Positions 25,501 to 39,200 of a DNA stretch of 64,000 nt are shown here, in pieces. The stretch is taken from assembly GCF_036373705.1 (NCBI RefSeq), contig NC_089866.1:8752001-8816000 (forward strand). Direction: 5' to 3'. The position numbers and the translations under genes are program-made. The notes below the pieces were generated by a model that saw only the letters and a program-made list of their open reading frames with translations, did no database searches and had not been told where the DNA came from. Each line of letters starts with the position of its first letter. Within the stretch, counting starts at the first letter, position 1. This stretch comes from Amia ocellicauda. Its lineage: Eukaryota > Chordata > Actinopteri > Amiiformes > Amiidae.

Positions 25501-28500
25501 ACACTGGGTCCATGGCTTGGCCTGCCTGCTGTGCCCGCTGTCACTCTGTATCGACACGAAGATCCTGCCTTGGTAAGTACTATGTTCCTCACTCTCTGTA
25601 TGTAAATCGGTGGCTTACACATCCATGTATTTATTTAATCATTTATCCATTTGCTTATTTTTGCATTGAATTCAAAGCCATTAATCTGTGCATGGATGAT
25701 AATGAATACCTTATCACTTAAAGGTATGTTCTTAATAATTTTTGCTTTAACATGTTTATCAGTTGAGTCATAGTAGTTGCTCCTTCACATTTATGTTGAG
25801 ATTGTGTGGAGTTGTGGTGGGGTTAATTCACCCTCCTGCCTCTTGATGGCACTGTTCCCCGCAGTCCCTGGCAGCAGGCCTGACTTCCAGCCAGCCAGTG
25901 GAAAAGCTCCGTGCCCTGCCGCTCTGGCTGTCCCTGCAATACTTGGGGCATGATGGGATAGTGGAGAGGATCAAGCACGCCTCCCAGCTGGTGAGCATTC
26001 CACCTTTACATTTCAGTCTCTGGCAATAGAGGCAGACAGGTCACATTACTCTAATCTTAAACTGTATTGTGTCATTACAGAGTCAGAGACTGCTGGACCA
26101 TCTGAAGAACCTGGCTTCTATAAAGACCTCGGTACGTGATCGCATTGCAGACTGAATTTATTTATGTTTATTTATTTTTTACTTTGTTGTATTTCATTAA
26201 TTAATTTTCTTGATAAGGATGACTGAGGTAAGCATTTAAAAAAATGTTTAATGCAACCCTGACTGCTAATATTCTTCATCTGCAATTTTACATGGAGAGC
26301 CTCCAATAGGGAAGGTTTAAGCCATAAAGAACAGAGATGTGTGAATCACTTTTAGCTGCACTGCAATCTGAGTGATGTTTGTACCCCCTAAGTATGGGCT
26401 GCAAAGTCCTTGCTAGTACACCCTTGTCCTGTTCCAGTTCCAAAGTCAACGTTGTGCTCTGTGCTGTGATACCTGATGCTCTGGCTTTTGCCAGTGTGAG
26501 AGACATGACTGTTAGCACTGACATACATGCATGAGTGCTGCATGTGTGTGGATAAGCGTGTGACTGCAGTGTGCTAATTACTCCCGGACAAGTCTCCTGC
26601 AACGACCCACACATAGCTGGAAGTGTTGAGCCTTGTAGGGTCTGCTGAGGCCAGTCTGTGCCCGTCCTGTGAGGTGTGAATGTGAAACAAGCTTCTGTTT
26701 TCATCAGGATGACCTTGACAGGCAGATGTCTCTCCTCGAGGCTCTAAGCATGGTAAAACCATAAACAAAATAAAAACCAGATCAATTAAAAGCTTAAAAG
26801 TGAATGCAGCTATATTAACCCGTCTTCTAACTTGAGTGTGTAACCAGTAGTGAGAGCAGGTGCCTTGGTTTCAGGGTCTGGTGTCGAGGTCCCGCGTGCC
26901 CCCCATCTCGGCGGGCTCTCTGAGGGACATCCTGGGCTCTCTGATTCTGTCCATTGTAGGTGGGATCCACTGTCTGCCTGATCTCACCCCCTGTCCTTCC
27001 CTTGCTTCTCATTCCTTCACTCCTTCCACATTCCAAGGCACTGGTTGTGAGAGGACTGTGGCTGAATCCACAGGGGCCTGGGTTGTGTGACAGTGCTGGC
27101 GCTTGTTCCTGCTGTGGAGAAGCAATAGCACACCTCACACAGGTCCAGTGCAGGTAAAAGGAGCTGGATTAGTCCTAGGCCCAGGCAACATCTTTCACCT
27201 ATCCATAGTGCTGGGATCTTTCACTGTGGCACTCCACACCATTCCTGCTGGTGAACCAATTGGTGTGACACAGTGGAAATATGAAGTCTGTAATCTCCAT
27301 ACTTCTCAAACGCTCAGGTGGCCTAATAGCACAGGCTGCATTGTGAGGTGCCTCGTCCTCCTGAGTGCCTGTCATTCCTTCCAAAATCCCAAAGCTCAGA
27401 TTCACAAGAGCTCTGCCACAGCCAAACCAAATCTTCCCAGGTCTGCAGTAGCAGCGCAGACCTGTCCGAGATCCTCAATCGTGTGATTGACTCGTTAGTG
27501 GAAATGAGAGCTTCGACCCTTCCTCGGGTGTGGCTTCTCATGTCTATAGTGTGCTGCGGTCTTGGAGTGTGGCAAACCATTTTGAGCATAGAAAGTATCT
27601 TAGATAAGCCTTTATAGAGCAACTCTTAATTGGGAACAATGTAACTGAGGACTGAGATCAATGTAGTTCCCATACAAAACCTAAGAGAGCAGATAAATAC
27701 TGTTGAAGGATATGCAACCATTTCCTGGGATTACTGTGAGCCTGTTGAACATGCCAAGTGGCGTATCTAACATGTGTCTGATTAACCCAGGTCTTGGTTA
27801 AGCTGGCTCATTGAAGATGTCTGAAATGGCTGTGTGATTTAGCATTCAGTGGCATGACTTCTCCTCAGTTTTGAAGGGGAAGGAGACTTGGTCACGCCTA
27901 GCTGAAGCTCTTGTGTTTCAGAGTGTGTTTCACCCCTGCACTCATCAGTGACGTTGCACTCCTGTTCTCCTGAATGCTGTGGTCAGTGTTCATGGCCCAG
28001 TGCTGTGCTCGCCCGTGGTCAGCTCCATAGCTCACTCCGTGTGGCTGTGCTTTCTCTGATCATATCATGTTCTGCAGAGCTCTCCAGTGCGTTAGTCATG
28101 CAGTAGGACACATAACAGAGAAATTAATAAAAGATTGCAGGATTATTAGGTCACAATATCCAAGTCGGTTGAGAGGTGGATTCACATCACAACCTGTCTG
28201 TATGTAATGTGGAATGACTCTCAAACAAAACAGACCGAGTTCTACGAAAGTGTACTTACTGCATGAAATGGAGAGTGCGCAGGTTGTCGGTCCATTAAGT
28301 TTGTTTTGTAACCATTGGAATGCATGGTAATTCGGGGGACTTCCTGGGTTGGTGTTAACAAACTTCAAGATTCAACATCGACGAGGAACACTGTATAGAG
28401 GAAATACTGTATAGATAGTATTTTTTATGGAAAAATAAATCAGTTGTACTTGGTGTAATAGTATTTATATCTTAAATATTAAATATATAATGCCTTTTTT

Positions 28501-31500
28501 GTTTTTTTATAATGCTTTCATACTGATATAGGCCATTTTCAGTTACCGTTGTAGTCTGCATAATTTTATGCAAGAGAGATGCTCTGAAGTTTAATTATGC
28601 AGATGGTACTTTCTTCCTGAACTAGGTTTGGGCATCAGTAGGTCAGATATTCTGGTAAACCATAGCAATCCAGCAATATTGATTCTCCTAGTGAAGTCTG
28701 TACAGCTAAGATAGTCATCTTTGAGTGTGTGCTGTGGTTGCTCAGCGTATCGAAGGGACAACTTGAAAAATCACTGTAGCACTGGCATACAGTCCATTCA
28801 GGACTGGCTGGGGGTTTGAGATCGTGTCAGTGTGTGTCTGCTGACCTGTCCTGTCTGTCCCTCCATCTGTCAGGTGGAGGATGAGCTGAACTCTCCGGTG
28901 GTGGTGTTCCGGTTCTCCCAGGAGGGAACCAGCGGAGGTGAGTTGAGGGGGGATTGCAGCCCGCCGAGAACTCTGCATTGTTGAGGTTTTTGAGGGAGAC
29001 ATGAATATTACTGAAGCAGTTCTGGAACATAGATGGATGAGTGGATGCAATTACAACTTATTAATATTGTCATTATTAGTATTATCAATGTCTACCAATA
29101 CAGGTATCTCCCTGTGAATCTTTAATTCCTGACCTGCTGTAACTCATTGGAGTGTTATACAAGTTAGGAAGAGCTGGCTTAGGAAGAATATGGTAATTTA
29201 AAGGTGTGAGAGATACTGATCTACCTCCCCTCCTCTCCACATTTTTCCCCTCCAGCATCCAGCGGTGGCTCATTGGAGGCCCCCCTCAGTGGAGAGAGGG
29301 AGGTGCAGGACGCCCTCAACAGATGGGTAAGACTACCCTTGTTCTTGACACCACTCCTGTATGACTGTCCTCCTCCTCCACGCCTCAGACTTCCAGAAGC
29401 TAGTTACTACAATAGACACTTAACTGGTTGGTTGTTCTTCTACACCGCATAAAGTCTTAAATAGGCAGAAACATAACTAAACTGTGCCCTGTGCCCACAG
29501 CTTGGTGAGAGACTGGCACAGCTGGTGCCAGCCAGCGGGGTGGACGTGGTGGAGCTGGAGGACGAGGGCAGCTGCGTGAGGTTCAACCCACTCATGACTG
29601 CCGCGGGTAAGGACACACGCCAGGACACTGGCACACATCACACCAAAAAAACAGACTTGCAGAGTCATTTCACAATTTTTTTATCTTCAGATTATTTGTC
29701 TTTCCTTTACTTGTGAAACTTCAAAGTGTCATGACTGTAAAGCTGTAAAGCAACAACATGTGCAAACTGTGAGAGGGTCTGGATACGTTTGCAAGAACTC
29801 TGAGCTGGTACTCTGCCAGCTGTAAAAAATACTGTACGAGAATGATTGACAGGGGACAGGCTGCAATAAGTCTTGGTGAATGACGTGCTGATGGTACAGT
29901 ATCATAAAACATGGAGCCTTATTTGGACCCAGCGTGGGTGTTTTAGTCTGGAGAGGGTTGAGGAGAGAGAGGGCTGTTGAAAGGCCCAGCTGTCACCCAG
30001 GCTGGAGGCAGGACTGTGCAGTACTGTGCTATGCCTTGCTGTCGGGGGGCCTGACGGGCATGTGTTGGGTGGCAGTGCTCGGCACCCGGGAGGAGGACGT
30101 GGACATACTGGTGGACCGGCTGCAGGAGAAGGTGCCCCTGCTGAGCAGCACCCTGAAACTGCGCCAGGACTTCCAGGAGGAGGTGTACCGTACCCCCACG
30201 CTCATCTACATTGAGGACCTAAGCTGGCCCGGCCTGGGGGCTGTCAGGTACAGGAAGTAAGGGAGAGGGGGAAGGAAGGGGAGAGGTGAGGAGGGGGGAG
30301 ATAGAAAGAAGGAGGGTGTGGTGGGGATGAGGAGAATGGAAGCAGACTGCAAGACCTAATATCCACTAATCTTCTCATTAGAGCAGAATATTGTAGAAGG
30401 GAAAATCATGAAACCTGTGAATAGAGTTTCTGTAGTTCGTACCTTTACAAGCTTCCACCCTATGATTATTTTTGTAGTTAATTTGTCGATTCTGAGATCA
30501 GAACAAAATGATCTGATGAAGGGGGTCATGGGTAGGAGCTAGAACACCTGAAGGCTTGTGTCCATGATGGCTGGAGAGTGACCCCTGTGTTTACACCCTT
30601 ATTAATCATTGGGTCACAGGTATAAGTCCAGCAGCGAGGAACCCGATGTCAGTAAGAGGGAGGTGGAAGAAGAGAACATCAATAGTGCGCTGCTGAGGAA
30701 ACTCAAGGAGCTGGACTCTGACCTGAGCTTCTCCACAGGTGGGCATCTGTCTGTCCAAGTGTCTTCCATCTGTAGCCTGTAGGGGAGCCCAGGGTCCTCC
30801 ACTTTCTTTAAATTATGAAGTAGCTGCTCCCTGCCTCTGTCGCTGAGCAGCAGTTCCTAGACTCACCATTGAGAGTTTCAAGCAGAACCTCTTACTCCTT
30901 TGCTTCCCAGGCCCAGAGTTTGGCCCAGAGAAGAACTGCATTTACGTCGGCATTGCGACAGAGGACTTGGACGTGGTGGAGCTGGTGGAGACCGTCGGCG
31001 CCATGGGCCGAGAGATCGAGGAGAACTCCAAGGTGAGGGATCGGGATAGATATCCATTCACCCTCAGCAGAGCGCCCGGCTTGAGAGAGATCTGTGGAGT
31101 GGGTGCTCTGGGACATTGGAACAGGCTGCAGGTCCAGATTCTGTCTGTCGTATAGATGGACTGACCTCCTCACCTGGTCAACCTTCTGTCTTTTTTTCTT
31201 TCTCCCCAGCTGCTAGAGAATATGACTGAAGTGGTGAGGAAGGGGATCATTGAGGCAGAGTTGCAGCTTCAGAAGGCCAATGAAGAGAAGCTGTTGGAAG
31301 AGGTGAGTTTGGGGCTTGAAATCCTGGGTTATTCGTTCACACACACATGAAATCTGAAGTATGCTCAGATTATCCATTATGCTATTTTAGTCATGTTATG
31401 AAGGGATCTTACTAGAGATACAATTGAATGTAGGCATATTGTAGAAAGTCTGTAAATCTTTCCCCACACTCTCCAGTCATTGTGAATGTGGGGTTTAACA

Positions 31501-32592
31501 CATCTCCTGCTGTTCCTCCTCTCCAGGGAGTGCTGCGCCAGATCCCCGTTGTGGGCTCCGTCCTCAACTGGTTTTCCCCCGTCCAGAGCTCTGTCAAGGG
31601 CCGCACCTTCAACCTGGCAGCAGGTATGGTACCCATGGAGAGACTCGCACCACACAGTGGGAGTGTTGCTGTCCTGCCTTGTTAAAACGAGTCTTGTTCT
31701 GTAGGCATTGCCCTAGATATCCCTTATAATCAATCCAGTAATGCTTAAATATCCAACTGGAGCCCTTCGCTTCTCTGCTTCAACTTGGACAAGATGTACC
31801 AGAAATTAACAACCTAACAGCTTGTCTTACAAGTATTGCCTCCATCTGTAAAATCAAGTTGGAAATCATAATCTCGTACCAGGCAAAAATGCAGTCTTGT
31901 CAAGGTGTTGAATGTTTTATGACTCATCTGCAAGTGATGGGCTGCCTAACCCTGCCAGTGTTCAGCCACATTGCCTCCTCCCGTGACTGACCTCTCTGTG
32001 TCCCCACCAGGCTCCCTAGACTCCACAGAGCCCACCTACTCCATGAAGGCTCAGGTGGTCCAGGGCACACCACCGTCCACCCCCACGTCCTCTCACAGCA
32101 AGCAGCGGCTCCCAGGTAAGAGTAACCATCAGTGCAGATCAATAATCTTCAGATCCAGGGATGGGGATGCTGAAGAGCGTGTGGAGTGGAGAATATATTC
32201 CCTGTGATCTGAATTACATTGTTTTAAAATGAGAGGTGTATGAAATTTCATATTGTGCGACTGAGTTAAAGCAAACGATTTAAATATTACTAAACATATG
32301 GCCTGTGTGTGTGTATTTTCTCTCTCTTGTAGGTCAGAAGATGTTCCGGCGCTCTCTGGTTGGCTTGGACGCGCTCAGTGAGACTAGCTCAGTGTGTCAG
32401 GGGGAAGAGCTGGAGAGGGAGGGCCTGCAGAACCCTGCCCCCGAAGTGTCGGTCTCCGAGGCCCCGCAGCATCCAGCCCATGAGGCCGTGGAGGAGGCTG
32501 GGACCCCTGGAGATCCACAGCAGAGCGCGGTGGGCCAGCAAGAGCCAGAGGGCCAGGAGATGGAGCAAGAGCAGACAGACACTCTGAGATAG
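16534..32592 (+). CDS. PDXDC1: PDXDC1, pyridoxal-dependent decarboxylase domain-containing protein 1
   Basis: There are 25 coding exons: 16534-16554, 20615-20691, 20956-21024, 21365-21445, 21756-21902, 22284-22473, 23801-23869, 24329-24407, 24514-24598, 25303-25351, 25471-25572, 25865-25990, 26081-26131, 26708-26752, 26875-26955, 28874-28937, 29256-29326, 29501-29606, 30076-30247, 30620-30738, 30911-31032, 31210-31302, 31527-31623, 32011-32115 and 32333-32592. They total 2481 nt (826 aa; human 788). Landmarks include [11 protein letters not shown] near the start, [67 protein letters not shown] and a C-terminus with ALSETSSV. The fold is that of group II PLP decarboxylases. Where those enzymes have NPHKW with the PLP lysine, this protein has [15 protein letters not shown] and no lysine, so catalysis is doubtful. 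Exons 14-15 add a segment absent from the human isoform I know. All introns are GT..AG. Confidence 0.96.
19257..20481 (-). mobile_element. Degenerate Tc1/mariner element in PDXDC1 intron 1
   Basis: Terminal inverted repeats CAGTGCCTATAGAAAGTCTA on the left and its complement ending TATAGGCACTG on the right define a 1225-bp element with flanking TA. Minus-strand transposase fragments are readable: [13 protein letters not shown] (the second catalytic D block) and, upstream, [15 protein letters not shown]. Frames are broken in several places, so it cannot make a transposase. Its ends differ from those of the two 1221-bp copies, so it is a different Tc1 family. Confidence 0.9.
23885..24112 (-). 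mobile_element. tRNA-derived SINE in PDXDC1 intron 7
   Basis: Read on the minus strand, the sequence starts near 24112 with a GGGCAGCAGGGTGGAGT head, contains a pol III B box (GGTTCAATCCC) and continues through ACACTGCTGCTGTACCCTT. It ends with a GGATAAGCGCATCTGTTAAG tail followed by ATT repeats near 23895. This is the layout of a fish tRNA-derived SINE. Diverged tails of the same kind occur near 2.9 kb and possibly 18.0 kb. It has no coding content. Confidence 0.8.
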
Positions 32593-35149
32593 GGATCCCT
32601 GGGAGATGAGAGGTGCTGGGAGAGGGGGAGAGGGGGAGGGGGGTGTGGAGGGGTGGTTTGCAGATGACCATATGGTTAATCACTGGCTGAAAAATTCTCG
32701 TGGGTAGATGACCGTCTGAACTGCGCTGGGTGGTTTGAAATCCACTTCCCTTGTTCCGCAGAACTTTTTCACGGGATAAATGAGGCTTGTGAAGTTGTGA
32801 ATAAGCAAATCATGGGGTGGGAGAAAAGAACATCAGAATTTTCAACTTACTTTATTTATAGAAATATGTTTTCCTTAGTAGTCTTTTTTTTGTCCACCTG
32901 AATTTACAGTACATGGATATGACCCCCTCACATAATGCATTATACAAGCAGAGAAATACATGATTTGATAAGCTTTTCATCCTTTAAAAAAATAATAATA
33001 AAAAAAAAATATATATATATATATATATAATGCGTGAAATGTAGTACACACACCAGTAGTCTACAAGCTCAGAGACCATCGGGCCACTGTGCTAGAAGCT
33101 GTACACTAAGTATTTGGTTGTTCAGGGGACAGTACACAGAAACCCAGGAGAGGATCCTGTATTAAGAGTTGATAGGCTACCCAGGACCATCTCTCAGCTG
33201 GCAGTATCCCCCAAAGCAGGACAGTACAGCTACAGGCCAGAGTGATGGGGAGGGAATGTGCTGGCATAGAACTGGGTTAATGTGAATCAAGGAACCTAGA
33301 AGTGCTTACAGATTCATATGGGAGAACTGGAAAATGTTATTACAGAACACTTTAAACTTGTAGAACCTCTGTAACACCATACTACTGCTGCTCCTTTGTG
33401 ACGTCACCCTCGTATATAATTGATCAGTAGTCTACACACCCTTTCCCCTGAAGAGCAAGGAACGTTTCTCTGTATCTCAACGCCTGGTTCACAGGCTGTT
33501 TGAACTGTTGTTTCCTTTAGATCTTGTTTTATTTATTTTATTTTTTTCCAAAGGAAAAAAAGAAAACTAACTCACAAGAGCCTTGGTTAGTTGATGTAAA
33601 AAATAATATAATTTAAAAAAAAAGGCTAGCTAACATTAACGTAAAGATCCTAATAGATAGATAACACTAATTGCATTGTAATTCCTTTCGCAAGATAGGC
33701 TGCAAACTGTGACTCAGGCTCAATCGGAGGATTTAACATCGGGAGTGTAAAGGCAGGTTCTCCATGAAAGCTGATGTGTCATGAAGGTCAAGTTACGTAG
33801 GAATACTGCTTTGTGTGTTTACAGCAAAGGCGGGTTTTGCAATGAAGCTCCAGTTACTGGGCTGCTGAGCTGTAGGGTTTGCAATGACTGATCGCACCGC
33901 CCCCAGCGTGATGAGGTCAATCCTCCCAGTAACCCAGGGACCAGAGCACCACTAACACTGAATGCTTATCGAGAGACAATGGGGCCAATTTGCAAACATC
34001 TTATCACCAAAGTGCAACTATTATTAAGCTTTGTTTAAAAAAAAAAAAATGAAGGGATGCACTGTAGATGTAGCAGGGTGTTATTGATAAAGCAACTCGT
34101 TGAAACTGAAAAGAAGGTAAAAATGGTAATCCAGTTTAATAGGTGCTGGGAATGAGTAGAACCATACCAAAAAAAAAAAAAAAAAAATTGAAATCTGTTT
34201 TTAGAAATCTCTAATTAGAATTAATCTTCAATATGAAAACATCCATCGCTGGCTAGTATGTTCAGGTTTCCTTAGTGTTTGTATGAAGCATGTGTCTCGC
34301 AACACCCTAGTTAGATTTTTGTGTGATCTACATTTTTTTTTTTTTTAATATAACAGATTAAATTATTTTACATCAAAACCTATATATATATATATATATA
34401 TATATATAATGTCCGTACCAGATATAGGTAACTTTTTTCCCTGATGCACAAAAATCCAAACCGTCCAGGTGCTACTGAAAGGATGTAACACTTAACCCCT
34501 CCAATTACTCACGAGCTCCAGCACAATGTGTAGCACTGTTAGTGTCCCCTAGCAGTTGGACACTTTGATGTGGGATAGATTTTCCATTGCAATTCACACA
34601 TGACATATAGTGCACACATGCATACAGTATATCAGTGCAATATGATTTTTTTAAGTGCACATCCAACACGTGAATTTACTTTTTAGGTAATTTTTATTTT
34701 TGTATGATTCCCCTCCCCCCTCTACAACACCAGCTCATGCAGAGTTTAGTATAGAGCAACATGTAATACAGCCTTGAAATCAAAACCATGCTCGTTTCAG
34801 ATAAGCTTTGAAACCATACAAAAGGCTTGAAGAAACAATACAGAGAGGCCACTCATGTTTCAGGGTTAGTCTTGCCCACATTCACTGCGGTCATACTGAC
34901 AGCACTGTGCTCTCAGGCTACACAATGCCAAACCCAGAGAGTGGAGATTTCTGCAAGGGTGGTGTTGAAGGGGGTGACATTTTTACCTTCTAGAAAGTGC
35001 AATTTTTGTTCGCTGTGTTTTAAGTGCTCAGATCTATTTGTCTTCCTCCTTTATTATAACATGGTTCTTTTTGTAATTTTTGGTGCAATGAAGAATATTG
35101 ATTTATAGAGACGGAGGGGGGGTAATCTGGTGTCTAATTTTAATATCTA

Positions 35150-35185
<36 letters not shown>

Positions 35186-35455
35186 GGGGATGGGAGGGGC
35201 TTTATTTTATTATTTTTTTAAATTTCTTTTTGCCATTTACATAAATTTTGTGGTTTGAAGACAATATTGTATTAAAAAAAAACTTTAAAAGCAAAAGAAG
35301 ACATTCAGATTGTTGTTGATATAGTCTTGTCTAGGTGATTGTTTCCTCTTTTTTTTTTTTTTTTGTTTAAAAAATAAATCTCCAAGCTGTGAGGCAGATT
35401 TCCTTTTGAAAGAAAAAAAGCCCTGTTTGAATCCTGACTACTTTATTAAACTTGA
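32593..35455 (+). other. PDXDC1: PDXDC1 3' untranslated region
   Basis: After the TAG stop there is about 2.9 kb of AT-rich sequence with many poly-T and (TA)n tracts (33009-33029, 34381-34408, 35152-35180) and no exon signature. Candidate polyadenylation signals are AATAAA near 35372 and ATTAAA near 35446. NTAN1 converges from the other side, so this UTR ends close to the NTAN1 3' end. The exact end is not determined. Confidence 0.55.
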
Positions 35456-36234
35456 TTCATATTGTTTCCACTATGTCTTTTTCTTTTTCTTACTTTTACC
35501 CCTGGGCCTCCAGTTCTGATTTCCCCAACACATTGTAGGAAAGTCATCCCTCTGACTGTTACTGCAGAGACCAATGCACATTTACATACGTTACTTTAAA
35601 TGAATATTTTTTTTCTCACAATCATCTGCCGTGGATCTTGCTTCTTCCTTTGAAAGTCTTTCCTTTGCTCTAAAATGTTCTTATGCTAAACCAGAGGGCG
35701 GCCTGCGAGAGCCCTGAGGTAATCCACGTCCCCTTAGAGGCTGCGATTCCTGGCACGACAACACACCCACTTGGGGGAATAAACAAGGGGATTCGAGGGG
35801 AATGAAGGGCAGCTCTGCAGCGTTATGGGACTGTAATTCACTCTCCTGTTGTGCTGCATAACATATTGTTCCCAGGCTTACAGTGTAAGTACAGTGAGAG
35901 CCTGCCGAGAGTAGTCTCAACAGACTCAACAGGATTGTACAGTGTGAAGTCATGCCAACCCCAGTCTTCATCAATGGGAGTCTTGACAGAGATGAGCTGG
36001 ACACCTCAATCACCTCAAACACTCAGAGATCAGAGATCAGAGATCTCAAAAGACATCGACAAAGGGCTCGGTCACTTCAGTCAGGTAAAATCAGTACATT
36101 ATCAAATGAGGAGGCTAAATGGGACACGGCAGAGGAACCGGAAAGCTTGGGGTAAGGCGTGGCATGGCTCTTGACGCTGGGGAGGAGGATACCTCCGTTC
36201 TCAGTACGTACAGTGGGAAGAGGACATGAGATCA
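35456..36234. other. Convergent gap between PDXDC1 and NTAN1 3' ends
   Basis: This interval separates two genes pointing towards each other and probably contains the NTAN1 3' UTR. A short tandem of AGAGATC units lies near 36024-36047. The open frames here have no recognisable similarity. Confidence 0.45.
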
Positions 36235-39200
36235 TTACTGCTGCTCGCTTGGAGTCACCCTCTCCCAGCTTCCCTGCTCCGTCCTGTGGAAGAGCTGGGC
36301 CTGTCCCCCTGGAAACAGGCTGTCAGGGCTGGGATGGTCCAGCAGGAACTGGATGGTGCTCTTGATGTGCTGTATGAAGTGTGGAGGTTCCACCTGAGGC
36401 GATGTGGACAGGTACTGGAAACGGTTAGAGAAACACTTAACACCCAAGGGTCTAAACATGTCCTCCTAGCTCAGGTTCTCTCTCCTTCTAAGACTTGAAT
36501 TCTTATCTAGCTACCTAACACAAATCTCTATAAATAAACATTACAAATAGGATAATTGTTCATATTGTCTTTATCTAGGAACATGGAGTGAATGGTAGAG
36601 TGCAAATTACTGTTCTGAAAACAGACTGCCAATTTTTTGAAGTAAAAATAAATATCAAGGACAAGCAAATATGCCCCCCAAGCTGATAGCTGATAGCTGA
36701 TAGCTGATAGTGATCTTGTATAAATCGCGCCAGGAATAGATTCTCCGATAAGAACTCAGCCCCTCGTACCTTTAATATAGTGTCATCGTCCTGCATCAAC
36801 CAGAAGCCGATGTCCATGTTGGGCGACCATTTGCAGGGCCCGACCTTCACCAGCTCTTTACTGGAATCGTAGATGTTGGCCATCTGGAAAAACAGGCCCA
36901 GATCTCCTAAGACAGACAACAAATCCAGTCCCTGCAGGTACTAAGCTACACTAGGGGCCAAACCTGGTCAAATATTTACTAAAAAGTCAGGGTATTACGT
37001 ATGTTTATTGTAGTTACTGTAACAAACTTACAGCTTCTCAGACAAAATGGTGGCAACAAGCCCCCATAAAACATTTTGAAAGAAAAAAAAAAAACAATGT
37101 CAAACTGAATTAAAAATGCTGGTGTTACATGTGAGAAAATGTACCAACTTTGGAAAATCGAGCCCTAGGTCACAGCTCCCAAATATCAGCCACCACTGCA
37201 AACTTCCTCCCATCCCCCATTCACTCCACATCCTGCCCTCTTGGTCCCTCATCTCTAACTAAATCTCCACATCTGTACTTCTTCAGGTGGCCCCACTGCT
37301 CACCTGACACCTGGTGTGTAGCCCTCATCCTGAAGAAACACAATGTCTGATTTTTTTATTTAATTTATTCTGTCCAATATGGACTTGAGGGGACAAGATA
37401 CTCTCTATTTATATATAAGCTATATTGCATAACCCTGGCTGCTGCCTTGGTACCTGTCCTCCAGTGAAGGTCCGCGCTGATCGCAGCTCCTCGGCCGGGC
37501 CTCTGCTGGGGAAGGACCCTGGGAACACCTCCCCACTTTTTACGTTGATTCCTGGACACACAAAGCAAAGTCTCACATATTGATTGGGCATTCATGCATG
37601 TATACACCTATATATTTTTTTAAACCATAAAACCTGGAATTATTTTATCATATATCATCATGATTGAATCAAACCACTAACAATATCTATGTTATTAATA
37701 TACACTCACCTAAAGTATTATTAGGAACACCTGTTCAATTTCTCATGAATGCAATTATCTAACCAACCAATCACATGGCAGTTGCTTCAATGCATTTAGG
37801 GGTGTGGTCCTGGTCAAGACAATCTCCTGAACTCCAAACTGAATGTCTGAATGGGAAAGAAAGGTGATTTAAGCAATTTTGAGCGTGGCATGGTTGTTGG
37901 TGCCAGACGGGCCAGTCTGAGTATTTCACAATCTGCTCAGTTACTGGGATTTTCACGCACAACCTTTTCTAGGGTTTACAAAGAATGGTGTGAAAAGGGA
38001 AAAACATCCAGTATGCGGCAGTCCTGTGGGCGAAAATGCCTTGTTGATGCTAGAGGTCAGAGGAGAATGGGCTGACTGATTCAAGCTGATAGAAGAGCAA
38101 CTTTGACTGAAATAACCACTCGTTACAACCGAGGTATGCAGCAAAGCATTTGTGAAGCCACAACACGTACAACCTTGAGGCAGATGGGCTACAACAGCAG
38201 AAGACCCCACCGGGTACCACTCATCTCCACTACAAATAGGAAAACGAGGCTACAATTTGCACAAGCTCACCAAAATTGGACAGCTGAAGACTGGAAAAAT
38301 GTTGCCTGGTCTGATGAGTCTCGATTTCTGTTGAGACATTCAGATGGTAGAGTCAGAATTTGGCGTAAACAGAATGAGAACATGGATCCATCATGCCTTG
38401 TTACCACTGTGCAGGCTGGTGGTGGTGGTGTAATGGTGTGGGGGATGTTTTCTTGGCACACTTTAGGCCCCTTAGTGCCAATTGGGCATCGTTTAAATGC
38501 CACGGCCTACCTGAGCATTGTTTCTGACCATTTCCATCCCTTTATGACCACCATGTACCCATCCTCTGATGGCTACTTCCAGCAGGAAAATGCACCATGT
38601 CACAAAGGTCGAATCATTTCAAATTGGTTTCTTGAACATGACAATGAGTTCACTGTACTAAACTGGCCCCCACAGTCACCAGATCTCAACCCAATAGAGC
38701 ATCTTTGGGATGTGGTGGAATGGGAGCTTCGTGCCCTGGATGTGCATCCCACAAATCTCCATCAACTGCAAGATGCTATCCTATCAATATGGGCCAACAT
38801 TTCTAAAGAATGCTTTCAGCAACTTGTTGAATTAATGCCACGTAGAATTAAGGCAGTTCTGAAGGCGAAAGGGGGTCAAACACATTATTAGTATGGTGTT
38901 CCTAATAATCCTTTAGGTGAGTGTATATATATATATATATATAATATTTCAGATTGTTAACATTTCAATACAATTAAATATAATACAGGCAATTCAGTGT
39001 ATTCCCATGTATCATTATTGTTTTAATGAAACTGCAGCGCTTCACTGTCCCTGGGCCACAGTACCTATTCCATACACCGCAGGTCTGTGGATCCCTTCAG
39101 ACACGACATCATTCAGCTCTGGAAAAAATAAAAAACAGGTCTTCTTGACCAGAGGTTTGGCAGCTTCTACACGTATATGCCATTGCTACAATTTGCTCCA

